NCBI GenBank assembly: GCA_037367405.1
Contig: JAZKJV010009331.1
Span: 310,001 to 374,000, forward strand
Length of the DNA stretch: 64,000 nt
Reading direction: 5' to 3'
Source of the DNA: Ottelia alismoides
Taxonomy: Eukaryota; Streptophyta; Magnoliopsida; Alismatales; Hydrocharitaceae
The translations under genes were made by a program, and so were the position numbers. Positions 24,682-35,060 of this stretch are shown here, piece after piece. The notes beneath the pieces were generated by a model, which worked only from the letters and a program-made list of their open reading frames with translations, was not told the DNA's origin and did no database searches. How positions within the stretch are numbered: the stretch's first letter is position 1; each line of letters begins with the position of its first letter.

Positions 24682-25657
24682 GAAACCTCCGCCTTCCTCC
24701 CAATTTTGGTCAGCTTTTTAGCCCATCCAGTCCTCGCATTCGGCCCCGGCGATGTCCCTCGTGACAGGAGGAGCTCGCCCGCGCCTTGAATCGGCTGGAG
24801 CGGCGGAGGTTGCACCCACGGCGGTGCTCCGGCACCACCTCTGCTCCCTGGTGTTTCGCCAGGTACGAGCTGCGCACTTTATTTTTCTTAGGTAATTTTC
24901 ATTCCCGTCGTTTTATTTCTGCATTTAAATTAGTAGTTAGCCCTTAGATTTAGCGTAAAATCGTCCACCCATAGTTCACCGGAGCTCCGCTCCGGCGAAC
25001 ATCTCCACCCGCCTTTCCTTGCTGATGCAGCTTCATTTCTTTGGTCGAGGGACCTCCCCTCGAGCCTTGTGACATTTCTTGTGCAGGTAAGGAGCCTAAT
25101 ACGGCTCCAGGAGACGCACCAAGAAGTCGTCGGAGGCACCTGGAGCCCCACGTCTTCTCCGACTTCGTGGTGGTGCTCCAGCATGTCTCCGCTCGATCCA
25201 ACCACTCCAGCACTACCAGCCACCTGCCAGGAAGCTCCTGGGACCTCTAGAAGCCTCGAAGGACGTCCGGGGAGCGAGATCGAGGACGAGGAAGCTCGGC
25301 CATCACGGCCTTCTTCCCTGTTCTTGCTCCTTGCCTCCCTACCGTCGGATGAAGAGCAGCTCCCAGATCAAACCACAGACGTCCGATCTCCCAGTGCCTC
25401 AGCCGTTGGATCACGTTGAGTGATCTAATCCCAGACGTCAGATGGCGAAGCGGTATCGACCGCTCGATGTGCGACGCGTGGCAAGTGAATGAAGCTCAAC
25501 CGTCAGATCGCGCGCACTTCGGGGGTAAATTGCAAAACCAACCCCCCGCATTTTTGTAATTAGTTGTTAATTCTGTAAATATATTTTAACGTTGTAAATA
25601 AATAGTAAAATTTGCAGTAGGACCCCTAAGTTTCTTGAAATTATATTTAGGTCCTTC

Positions 25658-25689
25658 CGCGCCTCACGTGCAGTCCCACGTGAGGCGCG
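25658..25689 (+). repeat. GC-rich 13-bp inverted repeat with two CACGTG cores
   Basis: Arms CGCGCCTCACGTG and CACGTGAGGCGCG are perfect complements around six bases. The same hairpin with a seven-base loop is present at 50446-50478 in the other C-family LTR. Confidence 0.92.
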
Positions 25690-26394
25690 TGACATTTTGC
25701 ATGTATGCCCTGGCGTTTTTTGTATATTGTACAATAGTTCTAGAAATTAAAATAAATGTTTATTTCAGTATGTATTTTTGCACCGATGCCCCTGGAGTTT
25801 ATTTTATTTGCAAAAATGCCCCTGCCAGGCTATTTAAATTTTGTTTCTTTTATCTATTTATTAAAAATACCTATTAGGCTTCTAAAGATTCACAAAAATT
25901 AGGATAGATGCTCCATGACATGCTTGTTCACGCCCTTATTTTAGTTTGCATTTTTTGCATTTTTCCTAATTATTGAAAATGAAAAAGAAGCCATTTTTGT
26001 ACTGTTTAAATTAGAAAATACAAAAAAAAATAGAAAATGTTTTTTTGAAAAATTCCAAAGAAAAATATATATAGTATAATTATATACATATTGAGTCCAG
26101 AAAATTAAAAACCCTAAAAAAATGAAAAAGAAAAAGATAAAAATCATAAAACCCCAAAATCAACATAAAAATTAGAAAAACTCTTTAAAAACACCAAAAA
26201 TATATTGTTCTCTTTCATAATTATCTATATATTATTATTATTATATTAAAATTAATTTGGGAATTTTTGGAGTTTATTTTGTATTTTTTTTAAACCCAAA
26301 ATTATATACGGCTATTTAATTGGTCCAATATTATGGACATTTTTGAATTGAAAAATACATAAAAATTAGAAATATAAAAAAAAATAATAAAAAA

Positions 26395-26530
26395 AATATA
26401 CGTCTATATATTAAGTTTTTATGTTTATATAGATATATATATTCTACATTACTTCTCTCTCTCTCTTCCGATATATATATATATCTCTTTATATATATAG
26501 TATATATATTTGTATAATTAATAATATAAA
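26395..26530. repeat. TA/TC microsatellite tract
   Basis: Runs of ATATATAT and CTCTCTCT in the 3' part of the solo LTR. Confidence 0.85.
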
Positions 26531-26883
26531 AAAAAGTATAAAATATAAAATCAAAATAAAAATATGAAAAAGAAAATTAAAAAAATTACAAAACCAAAAA
26601 CCCACAAAAACCATAAAAGGACATGCACAATTGATTGAATAATTGAACGATACATTACATACAACCATTCGCCTCCCAGTGTTCGACCTCTACCTGTACT
26701 TACACCTATACACATTTTACATGTAGAGTTATAATAAATTTTAACTCCACATTTTTGATATTCATTGCATATATTTATTGTGGGTTAATTGTTGATTGAT
26801 CTGGGGATCTTTAAGTGGTCGATTCAGCGACTGGGTTTCTCGCCTTGTGAGATATCTAGACCCTTGATTTTCCCGCGTCATCA

Positions 26884-26979
26884 GTGGCTGATGGTCAGAC
26901 TACCCGAGTGAGAGAAAACCTAAATCTAATTTTCTAAACTAAACCCTAAGCCGTTTGCTTCCCTGACAATGGCGCCATT
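26884..26979 (-). other. X leader start with primer binding site
   Basis: On the minus strand the LTR end CTCGTCA is followed by AA and then TGGCGCCATTGTCAGGGA (26977-26960). This resembles the tRNA-Asp 3'-end complement with three changes. GCAAACGGCTTAG and GGTAGTCTGA follow, as in B at 43736-43797. It fixes X's orientation and the LTR boundary. Confidence 0.85.
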
Positions 26980-29970
26980 TGACGAGTCGCAAAATACGTG
27001 ATATAATTTGTACATGCTGTAATACGGGTACTTAGTGAATTGTGCAGAACCGAATTGAATGTCTCTGTGAAGAGGACTCGGCTTAAATTTATATCCAAGA
27101 CAAGTCCGAGGTCGAACATAGGGATGCAAAGGAACAACTTTGGGCCATTTAAGATTAATTAGGTCTAGGTTTTCAAAGCGTATTTTTTTATTTTTAATGC
27201 AATATGAATACGAATGCAAAATGTGGGAGAATTAAGTTAACAAGAAAATACACAATTTAGCCAAATTAATTTTAATGTGAAATAAATCCAATTTAGCAAA
27301 ATTATATTTTTCTTAGAAACCTAATCCAGTGATGAATGCAAATCACTTTTTTGGTATTTTAGGGGTTAAAATGCAACAATGAAAGTACACACTTTTTATG
27401 GGTTTTCATGCAATTTTCACACAAACAGATTGCAAAAATTATGAAAATTTTATTGAAAATAAACATGATGAAACGTGGTTATAGTAATATTTCTGGAATT
27501 TTCTAAGAATATATGAATTTTTTATGGATTTTTTTAATGAAAATAGAGTGATAGTAAGTAATTAATTCTGAATAAGTCCACGATATTAATTTGTCCATAG
27601 TGCAAATTACCTCAAAAGGGTATTTATATATGCAATCCAGGATATTTGGAAATTCACAAAAATAGTATGTGGATTTATTAAAAATCATTTACAAAATTAC
27701 TCTTCAATTTATTTCAGGCACAGAACTACTCCAATTAAGATAAAATTTGGAAAGTAATTTAAGCACATTTCAAGGCATCATTTTCATTTTTTTCACAATT
27801 TTTGGAGCAATTGTAAGTTAAATATGAATTTAAGACCATATAGTGGGTAATATATGCAAATTTTCACTTAAACAGTTTTAATTAATTTTCCATAACTCAC
27901 AAAAATACAAATAAGTATCCATATAAAAGATAATTAGTTGCTCAACATCATGACATTTTTCCTTAAAATAAATGATGCCAAAACAATATCCAAATTAGTA
28001 CATGAACATAGGGTTATCTGTGCAAAACACAAATTATACATGAACAAGCTGAAATATGCATATGGACTTGTGTGTAATTACAGAAACTGAACGAAAAAAC
28101 ATGCAATTTTACAAATAAAAATATAAAAGAATGGGACCTTCTTCTTCCTCTCTGTAGTAAAGGATGAAGGAGGATGGGCAGCGACAGAGGTTGAAGGTTG
28201 CGGCTGGCGATTGGAGTGGCACGATGCACGGTGGTGGAGGTGACAGTTGAGGTATGAGACGGTAGTGGTTGGCGCGAAGGAGGTTGACACTACAAGTGTA
28301 ACAACCACACGCGGAGGAAGGCGGGTCACCGCTGGCGGAATGACGAGACGGAGACGTGATGGAGGGAGGTTGGGCGGAGCGGAGGGAGGAGTGCGGCCGG
28401 GGAAGTACAATGTGGCGGTGCACGGATGAGGGCCGCTGGAGCCCATGTGTGTTGCAGGCTGAAAGGGAGGTTACAGCGGCCAGGGGCGGTAGTGGACAAG
28501 GGGGCCTGCGGTTGGAAGCTGGAGGTGGCGGCCGGGGGCCAACCACATGCTACTTGATTTTTTATTTGTTATTTTTTATTTTTTTTCTATTGTTGTGTTT
28601 TGATTTTTTTATTTTTTAAATTTTTTTAAGTTTTCTCAAAAAGGGAATAATAAGATGCAAAATATGATGGGTGGAGATGGTGATAATATGATGAGGATGA
28701 TGGAGGTGGAGTAGAAAACAAGAAAAATTTATTAGATAAAATAAAATAAAAAGGAAAATGAGAGGGAATACTTACCTTAATCTTCGCCAGAATGCAGAGC
28801 AACTACGTTGAACTCCTATCGTGCACTCGATCTGATTGGAAAAATAAAAATCAAAGAAGCTATACGAGCTTTATGGGATGCTCGTGGCACAGCAATGATG
28901 GTCGCCGCGGGTCTCGCCTGAAGGAGGTCATCGCTTGAGGAAGATGATAAGTAGCTGTCACCGACACAACATTCCAAGCTCTCTCCTTTTTCTATAATAA
29001 TGGAGGATGGGGAAAAATGAGGATGAGGAGATTAATATAAAGAAGAAGAATGGGAAGTTGGTGAAAATTAAGGTGGAGGAGATGGAGAGGAATGGGACGT
29101 TATTTGAAAATGGTGGAGTTGAATGAAAGTTGGTGGTAGAATGAGAGGTTAGAGTGGAGAAAACAAAAATAAAAAGAAAATAAAAGTTGGCTAATAAAAA
29201 AATAAAATAAAAAAGAAAAGAGAATGGAGAAGGAAGAATCTACATAATAAGACAAACAATATGTACATGTTTTTTTTTTACTTTTTTACTTTTCTAATTT
29301 TATTTAATTTTGCATTTTTAATAAAAGATATTTATAACATAAAAAATGAAATACTAGAAATAAAATAAAACACAAAAAGGATTTTTTAAGATTTTTAGTA
29401 GTTAAAAAAAGAAATAAAAAAGGAACAAAGAAAAAATATTTACAATATATACAATGTACTCCTAGGTCCCAAAACTCATATTTTGCAAATGAGCTTCGAT
29501 TTAATGAAACCACTTTCATTGGATAGATAATTTTCTAACTTAAACTTTAGAAGTGAATTTGGTGAATTTGGAGTTTATACGGAGCGGGAATTTAGCTGGG
29601 AAGTTGGACATTATAGCTTTTTCTCTTTGAGATCTAGGATTATTTATTTGAGGTGAAATTTATTTCATATTTTTGCCTTTTTCTATACATTTTTATAAAC
29701 AAGCTAGAGAGAGAATTATATGAAAAGGAGTTGAAATGAAATTATAAAAAATACATGAAGTTTTGGGCTATTTTATTTGTGAAAAACTCCTTTATTTTAC
29801 GGATTTTGTATGATTAAATTATTTTGTACAATTTATTATATAATAATTAGTGTATTTTATTTACAAGAATCATTTTATTAATTTATTGATTTTATGGACA
29901 TTTATTTGATATTTTACACAAGTATTTTGCTATGATTAGTATATTGAGATAATGAATAGTGGATTCATCA
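26980..29970 (-). repeat. X 5' LTR, complete (2991 bp)
   Basis: The minus strand runs from TGATGAATCCACT (29970) to GACTCGTCA (26980), immediately followed by a PBS. It is homologous to 12397-15405 over its length. The 28140-28550 G-rich block is the transcribed part; open frames there are not genes. Plus-strand P gag resumes at 29971 after TTCCC. Confidence 0.92.
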
Positions 29971-31940
29971 TTCCCTCAGCATCGAGGATGGAGATTTGCC
30001 TAGGGTCAGTAGCCTTAACATCATCAGTCTCCATAGTACAACAATAATTGGAGATAGTCGTTGTAGTACCCGCAACTGTTGTATCATCAACACCAGTCAT
30101 ACTACTAGTACACGGCGGCACCTCAGCAGCAGTATGCTCCTCTTTGATATCAACACAAGTATCAGCTTCCTCCTCCTTCTCAGCAACAATACCCAGCAAT
30201 GCCAATCTCAGCCTCGATACCACCAGCCACGGGCAGTTCTGATGAACCTGAGGTGGTTTTGATGAACCCGAGCCTTGATTTCTTGGCCTAGTTAGTGAAG
30301 GGTCTCAAAGAGGTGATAAGGAAGTTGGACGACGTAACGGTCACCAAATCTACAATTCTGACCCAGGTCGAAGCTATCCCAAATAATTTTAAAAGAAAAG
30401 AGCTGGTAGAATATGATGTCTCTTCTATGTCGATAGAGTCATATGATTGTGATTTTTCATTGCCTAATGTTGTTACTCTCAGGAGTGGTAGGACCTTGCC
30501 TCTGTCTACCACAATCAAGGGGAAGAACAAAGTTTCATCAAGTGAATCGTCATCTTCTACACTAGTCGTGCTAGCTACAGGTCTGGGTGAGGAAGAAGAA
30601 GAAGGAGGAGCCATGTCATTTGTTAGTCACTACCATATCCATCAGTAAAAAGAACAAAAAAATAAAAAAATAGAAAAAGACTAAAAAGATGATTACAATC
30701 GAAGTGAAGTCACGTCAACCGTGGAGGAGCCAACCCTGGTAGCAATTCCATTGCCAGCTGACTGAGCAAAGATTGCAGCTTTTATATGTACACCCAATGA
30801 TAGTGATTGTACACTTTTTTGTAGTCCGGATGTACAAGATAATGCGGACAAGAGTTCAATTGTAAATAAGAATAATGCTTTTGATTTTTGTTATGTAAAT
30901 ATTCCTTTTCCTGATGCAATAAAAAATGCAAAAACAAAAAGTGCATTGTCTGATCAAGGTCTTGTGGCTTGTTGAATTGCCTTTGATACAAGCCATGGAA
31001 TATGTGCCCCTTGTGAAGAAGGGCTTGAAGGAAGCGTGCACAAACAAGCATAAATCGAACTGTAATAATAGATGCCAGCAATTTTATAAGTGCAACCTTA
31101 CCATGGATACAGTTGTGGCCATCAGCAATCTCCCAGAGAAGAAACATGACAAAAGAGTACCTTTAATAAGATGCAAGATCTTTGACCAAGTCTTCAAGCG
31201 AACGCTGCTTAACAACAGCCCTTCCATCAACCTCATGCCTTCATCACTACTTCAAGAATTTGGGCTAGGTCCACTCAAGCAAGCACACATGATCCTTCAG
31301 TTCACTAATCGACCCATCAAGCAGCTCCGAGGTCTGTTAGAGGGCATTGTCGTAACGGTGCAGGACATGCAGTTTCTTGTCGATTTTGTAGTCCTTGATA
31401 TGAACTCTTGTGCACCCTTACTCTTGACCCCAAATATTTTTGGTCGGCCATTCATGTGCACCACAAAGGTTGTGTTGACTATGGGATAGGGAGGATCACA
31501 TTCTGCTAAAGCAGTAACATAGTTACCATATACATGGTTAGTGAACTGAAAGTCATATCTGATGAAAGCCATATAGCCCCGCCTGAAGAAGATTATGACT
31601 TTATTGCAAAAATTAGAGACACAGAACTCTCTTTGAGTGACACATGGACCCTAAAAATCCTCTCTCCTGAGGAGGACCTGAAAAGCACAATCGACACAAG
31701 CTTTGATATCACTCGAGAGAAAGATTCCAATTGGTTGATGCTTCAATTTGATTTAGAAGATTAATGACAATCTGAACATGATGAATTAATTATAGATTTG
31801 TTCGGCACATTATCGGTTGAAAAACAAGTCACTGAGGTGAGAAGCACCTCCAAAATCATGGCAGATCATCCACTTACAAGCACAGTTTCTGAAGTGACCA
31901 AGAAGTAGGCCAGATTAGAACTAGAATTAAATCCACCACC
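29971..31940 (+). pseudogene. P gag C-terminus and protease remnant
   Basis: A Gln/Pro/Tyr-rich gag spacer (29990-30260) is followed by an open frame at 30295-30648 with VVTLRSGRTLP, the VTLRSG hallmark of the Athila gag-protease junction, then a Ser-rich and EEEEE patch. The linker at 30926-31160 reads VELPLIQAMEYVPLVKKGLK. The protease continues in the same 187-codon frame: PLIRCKIFDQVFKR, triplet N-N-S (31211-31219) in place of D-S-G, SINLMPSSLLQEFGLGPLK, then VDFVVLDM and IFGRPF. The frame ends at about 31489. The catalytic Asp is lost, so it cannot be an active protease. Confidence 0.87.
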
Positions 31941-33035
31941 AGCATTCCTCAAGTACTCCATCCTTACAGATGAAGAGAATATGTATCCGTTTATCAACAG
32001 CAGCAGGATGACCCCGAATCAAGAATCTCGCCTTCTTGACGTTCTAGAGAAAAATCGCAAGGCACTTGGTTGGCACGTATCAGACCTCTGTGGTATAAAT
32101 CATGCTCTATGCTCGCACCATATTTACTTGGGAACCCAAATTTGTGGGATGTAGGCTTGAAAGAAATCATGAAATGGTTTGATGCGAGCTTAATTTATCC
32201 CATCTCCCATTCTAGGTGAGCACTCTACATCTAGTTCTTAAGAAATTAGGGCTTACCCTGGTTACAAATGAAAGAGGAGAGGAGATTTCTACTCTAGTAT
32301 TGACATCCTGATGTGTATGTGTTGATTACCATCTCCTTAATGCTGTAACAAAGAAAGACCACTTTCCCTTGCCATTTATTAATCAAGTACTAGAAAGATT
32401 GGCCGGCAAGGAGTTCTTCTGCATTCTGGATGGTAGTCTAGGTACAACCAAGTGGCAATCGCCCAAGAAGCAAAGAGAAAACTACCATCACTTGCACGTT
32501 CGACACATACGCCTTCAGGAGAATCCCCTTTGGTTTTGCAATGCACCTACCACATTCCAGAGGTGCATGCTTGTATTCTTCACCGATATGGTTAGCAGTT
32601 TTCTTGAGGTGTTCATGGACTTCTCCATCTACGATGATAGCTTTGACTCTTGTCTTCAGCCTCTAGAAAGAGTACTTTAGAAATGTTGAAAAGTCAATCA
32701 CATACAATCCAGGGAAAAGAGCCACTTCATTGTCATAGAATGGATTGTATTGGTCATGTCATTTCCGAACGTGGCATGGAAGTCAACCCGGCAAAGGTGG
32801 ATGTGATTGTTAATCTAGATACAGCTCAGAATGTCAGAAATGTGAGGTCATTTCTAGGGCATGTGGGTTTCTACAGGATATTCATCAGATATTTCAGCCG
32901 CATCGCCCGACCTCTCACTCAATTGTTGTACAAGGAGACCAAGTTTCATGTTGATCAGTAGGTTCTCCTTTCATTCAATCAATTGAAGTATCTAATCAAT
33001 CAAGCTCCAGTCCTACAACTGCGTGATTGGTCTCT
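31941..33035 (+). pseudogene. P reverse transcriptase remnant
   Basis: The leader ESRLLDVLEKNRKALGWHVSDL is near 32030. The RT blocks are VDYHLLNAVTKKDHFPLPFINQVLERLAGKEFFCILDG (two frames, near 32320-32430), FCNAPTTFQRCM near 32535, and LEVFMD-FSIYDDSFDSCL near 32605. FMD at 32612-32620 lacks the second Asp codon of the FMDD catalytic box. GHVISERGMEVNPAKVDV and RSFLGHVGFYR are near 32750-32880. Frameshifts lie near 32220, 32450, 32690 and 32960. It is dead both by frame and by loss of a catalytic residue. Confidence 0.88.
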
Positions 33036-33420
33036 ACCTTTTAATATCATGACAGATGCATCAGATTTTGGTAGTTGGGGCCATGTTAGGATAGAGAAAG
33101 GACAAATCGCCCTACAACATTCACTACGCCAACAAGACATTGGACAAAGTTCAGTGTAACTATAATGTTACAGAAAAAAGTTGTTGGTCATAGTTTTCAC
33201 CCTCGAGAAAATCAAATCCAGTCTACTTAGATCTAAAGTCACCATTTATATTGACCACTCTGCTATCCGGTACTTACAATAGAAGAAGGATACCAAGCCT
33301 AGACAAATTAGGTGGATCCTTCTCTTCCAAGAGTTTGATTTAGAGATGGAAGACCATAATGGAGTTCAGAATGTGGTAGCAGATCACCTCTCTAGAATTG
33401 AATAGCAAGAGCCCCCACTG
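33036..33420 (+). pseudogene. P RNase H remnant
   Basis: It starts at MTDASDFG near 33050 and ends at [10 protein letters not shown] near 33375-33400, bracketing a degraded RNase H with TVTIYIDHSAIRYL-type wording near 33240. The order RT-RNase H-integrase matches O and Q. Several frameshifts are present. Confidence 0.75.
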
Positions 33421-34513
33421 AGCAGTGTGCCCATCACAGACACCTTTCCTAATGAATTGATTCTAACTGTGGATTCACTCCCTTGGTATGCAATATTTTA
33501 AACTATCTCGTTTCTGATGTAGTTCCACAAGATTGGAAGAAAATCAAGAAGGGCAAATTCTTGTCCGCTATCCATTTCTACTAATGGGAAGACCTACTCC
33601 TATTCAGGGAAGGAGTTGATTGCATTTGGAGACGATGCATCCACCAGGAGGAGCATCATAGTGTCCTCGAGCATTATCATTTGCTCTAATCTGGTGGACA
33701 CCACTCTAGAGACAAACTGACAGCAAAAGTATTCTAGTGTGGCCTCTGGTGGCCGATACTATTCAAGGATGCCGCGGCATATGTGAAGCACTTCACTAAC
33801 TGTCAAATATTGGGAGGCACCCTTACAGTAAAGGAATCAATGCCCCTGAAATATATTCAGATTTCAGATGTGTTCGATGCATGGGGCATCGATTTCATGG
33901 GACCCTTTCGCAACAGTCAAGGATTTGAGCACATCCTTCTTGTTGTTGACTACGTGAGTCGCTGGGTTGTATCTATTCCTGCCTGATCCACTGACAGTCA
34001 CACTATGTGTTGATTCCTGAAAGATAACATCAACTCATGGTTCAGGATTCTGAAGATTATGATATCATACAGGTGTAGTCACGTCATTAATAGAGAGGTC
34101 AGAAAATTACAAAAGAGTATGCCATCGAGAACTGAGTCGCTTCTCTGTATCATCCCCAGACCAATGGCCTGGAAAATTATCAAATAGAGAAAGCAAGAAG
34201 ATCATGTAGAAGCTTGTGAAGCCGGACAGAAAGAATTGGTCCCAACTCTTGGACTCCGTCCTTTGGGCATACGAAAATGCTTACAAGTCTCCCTTGGGCA
34301 TGTCACCCTATTGTCTAGTGTATGGAAAGTTGTTCCATCTACTTGTGGAAATGATCCACAAATCATTATGGGCAATAAATATCTGCAACTTGGACTCACA
34401 AAAACATGGTCAGAAAAGAAAAAAGGATCTGAAAAAGCTCTTGGAATTCCGAGACTCTTTTCTTTTCTGACCATAACACCTTGATGATCATGAATTCTTG
34501 AAACCGTTGCCAA
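33421..34513 (+). pseudogene. P integrase remnant
   Basis: SDVFDAWGIDFMGPFRNSQGFEHILLVVDYVSRWVVSIPA at about 33865-33985 gives the first part of the DDE core, and its first Asp is present. The second part is broken: HPQTNGLEN-like wording near 34150 and LDSVLWAYENAYKSPLGMSPYCLVYGK at about 34250-34330. The H2C2 region near 33600-33780 survives only as short pieces. A stop after 33986 and later shifts inactivate it. Confidence 0.87.
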
Positions 34514-34559
34514 TGCAGTTCAAATAATCATTGATGAAGCCTCAACAACCAATGTAGCA

Positions 34560-35060
34560 ACAGAAGATTCAGATAATTTCCCTCAAAAAATCTTCCTTTA
34601 GTTTTCTTCTTTTCTTCATTTCTTCTTTTTGGTTGTATTTTCTATATTTTGTTGTGTTTCTCTCACTCATCGCTTCTTTACTTAGGATATGCTTCATCTT
34701 AAGTATAAAGGAGATGAGTGACCTACTACACTCATTCTTTGGTCCCCTCACTTATCTTTTCTCATGTTGATATTTTCTATCTATACTTAGGGATATCTTA
34801 CCCTAAGTATAGGGGGAGACAGACCGAGTTGTGATTTGTTTATTCCCTTCCTTGACCCTCCCTGCCTTGTATACAGTCTGCTATACTTAGGATTATTTAA
34901 TCTTAAGTATAGGCGGGACTGTCAAATTCCCATTCTGCTTATTCTTTCGGTCATTATTCTTTAGTCGTTCTAGTATAGGCTTTTCTATACTCATCACACG
35001 TTATGTCTTCTCTTTTCTCCATGATCTATGAGGACATAGCTCAAGCTAAGTATATGGGGT
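34560..35060 (+). repeat. P hairpin array with polypurine-like tails
   Basis: Downstream of pol there are repeated CTATACTTAG / CTAAGTATAG inverted repeats. The best is 34781-34792 with 34801-34812 (perfect 12-bp arms, eight-base loop), followed by GGGGGA. Another is 34881-34894 with 34899-34912 (14-bp arms, one mismatch), followed by GCGGGA. Weaker copies lie near 34676-34710 and 35046-35058. The same array occurs in B (47565-48000) and Q (59820-60075). Confidence 0.85.

Larger units (their letters stand above)
23080..26883 (+). mobile_element. Solo LTR (3.8 kb, C family) in the X leader, TSD GTGGC
   Basis: It starts TGATGAATCTCC and ends CGCGTCATCA. It is flanked by perfect GTGGC at 23075-23079 and 26884-26888. 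The end-to-end homologue is the minus-strand LTR at 49093-53204. The first 1.3 kb is AT-rich U3, followed by TATA at 24671 and a GC-rich transcribed region 24400-25550. A CACGTG hairpin lies at 25658-25689, and the AT microsatellite tract 26395-26530 is near the 3' end. Open frames at 24930-25419 fall in the GC-rich leader and are not credible genes. No PBS or PPT adjoins either end, so it is solo. Confidence 0.93.
17561..29970 (-). mobile_element. Element X: non-autonomous minus-strand LTR retrotransposon
   Basis: Reading the minus strand: 5' LTR 29970-26980, PBS 26977-26960, leader, solo LTR insert 26883-23080, rest of the leader, one degenerate private reading frame (about 22150-19500), 3' untranslated region, PPT (17956-17940) and only the first 379 bp of the 3' LTR. 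No RT, RNase H or integrase is seen. The outer flank TTCCC (29971-29975) matches the TTCCC at 12392-12396 and 15406-15410, so X entered P gag at that site before a tandem duplication and solo-LTR formation. Confidence 0.85.

Noticed and set aside
24930..25419. Frames of 97 to 116 codons on both strands
   Set aside because: GC-rich leader of a solo LTR; open on both strands because stop codons are rare in this composition.
34781..34812. Rho-independent-terminator-like hairpin
   Set aside because: It is a perfect stem, but the context is a plant retrotransposon; the tail is G-rich, not a T run, and homologous arrays occur in sister elements.
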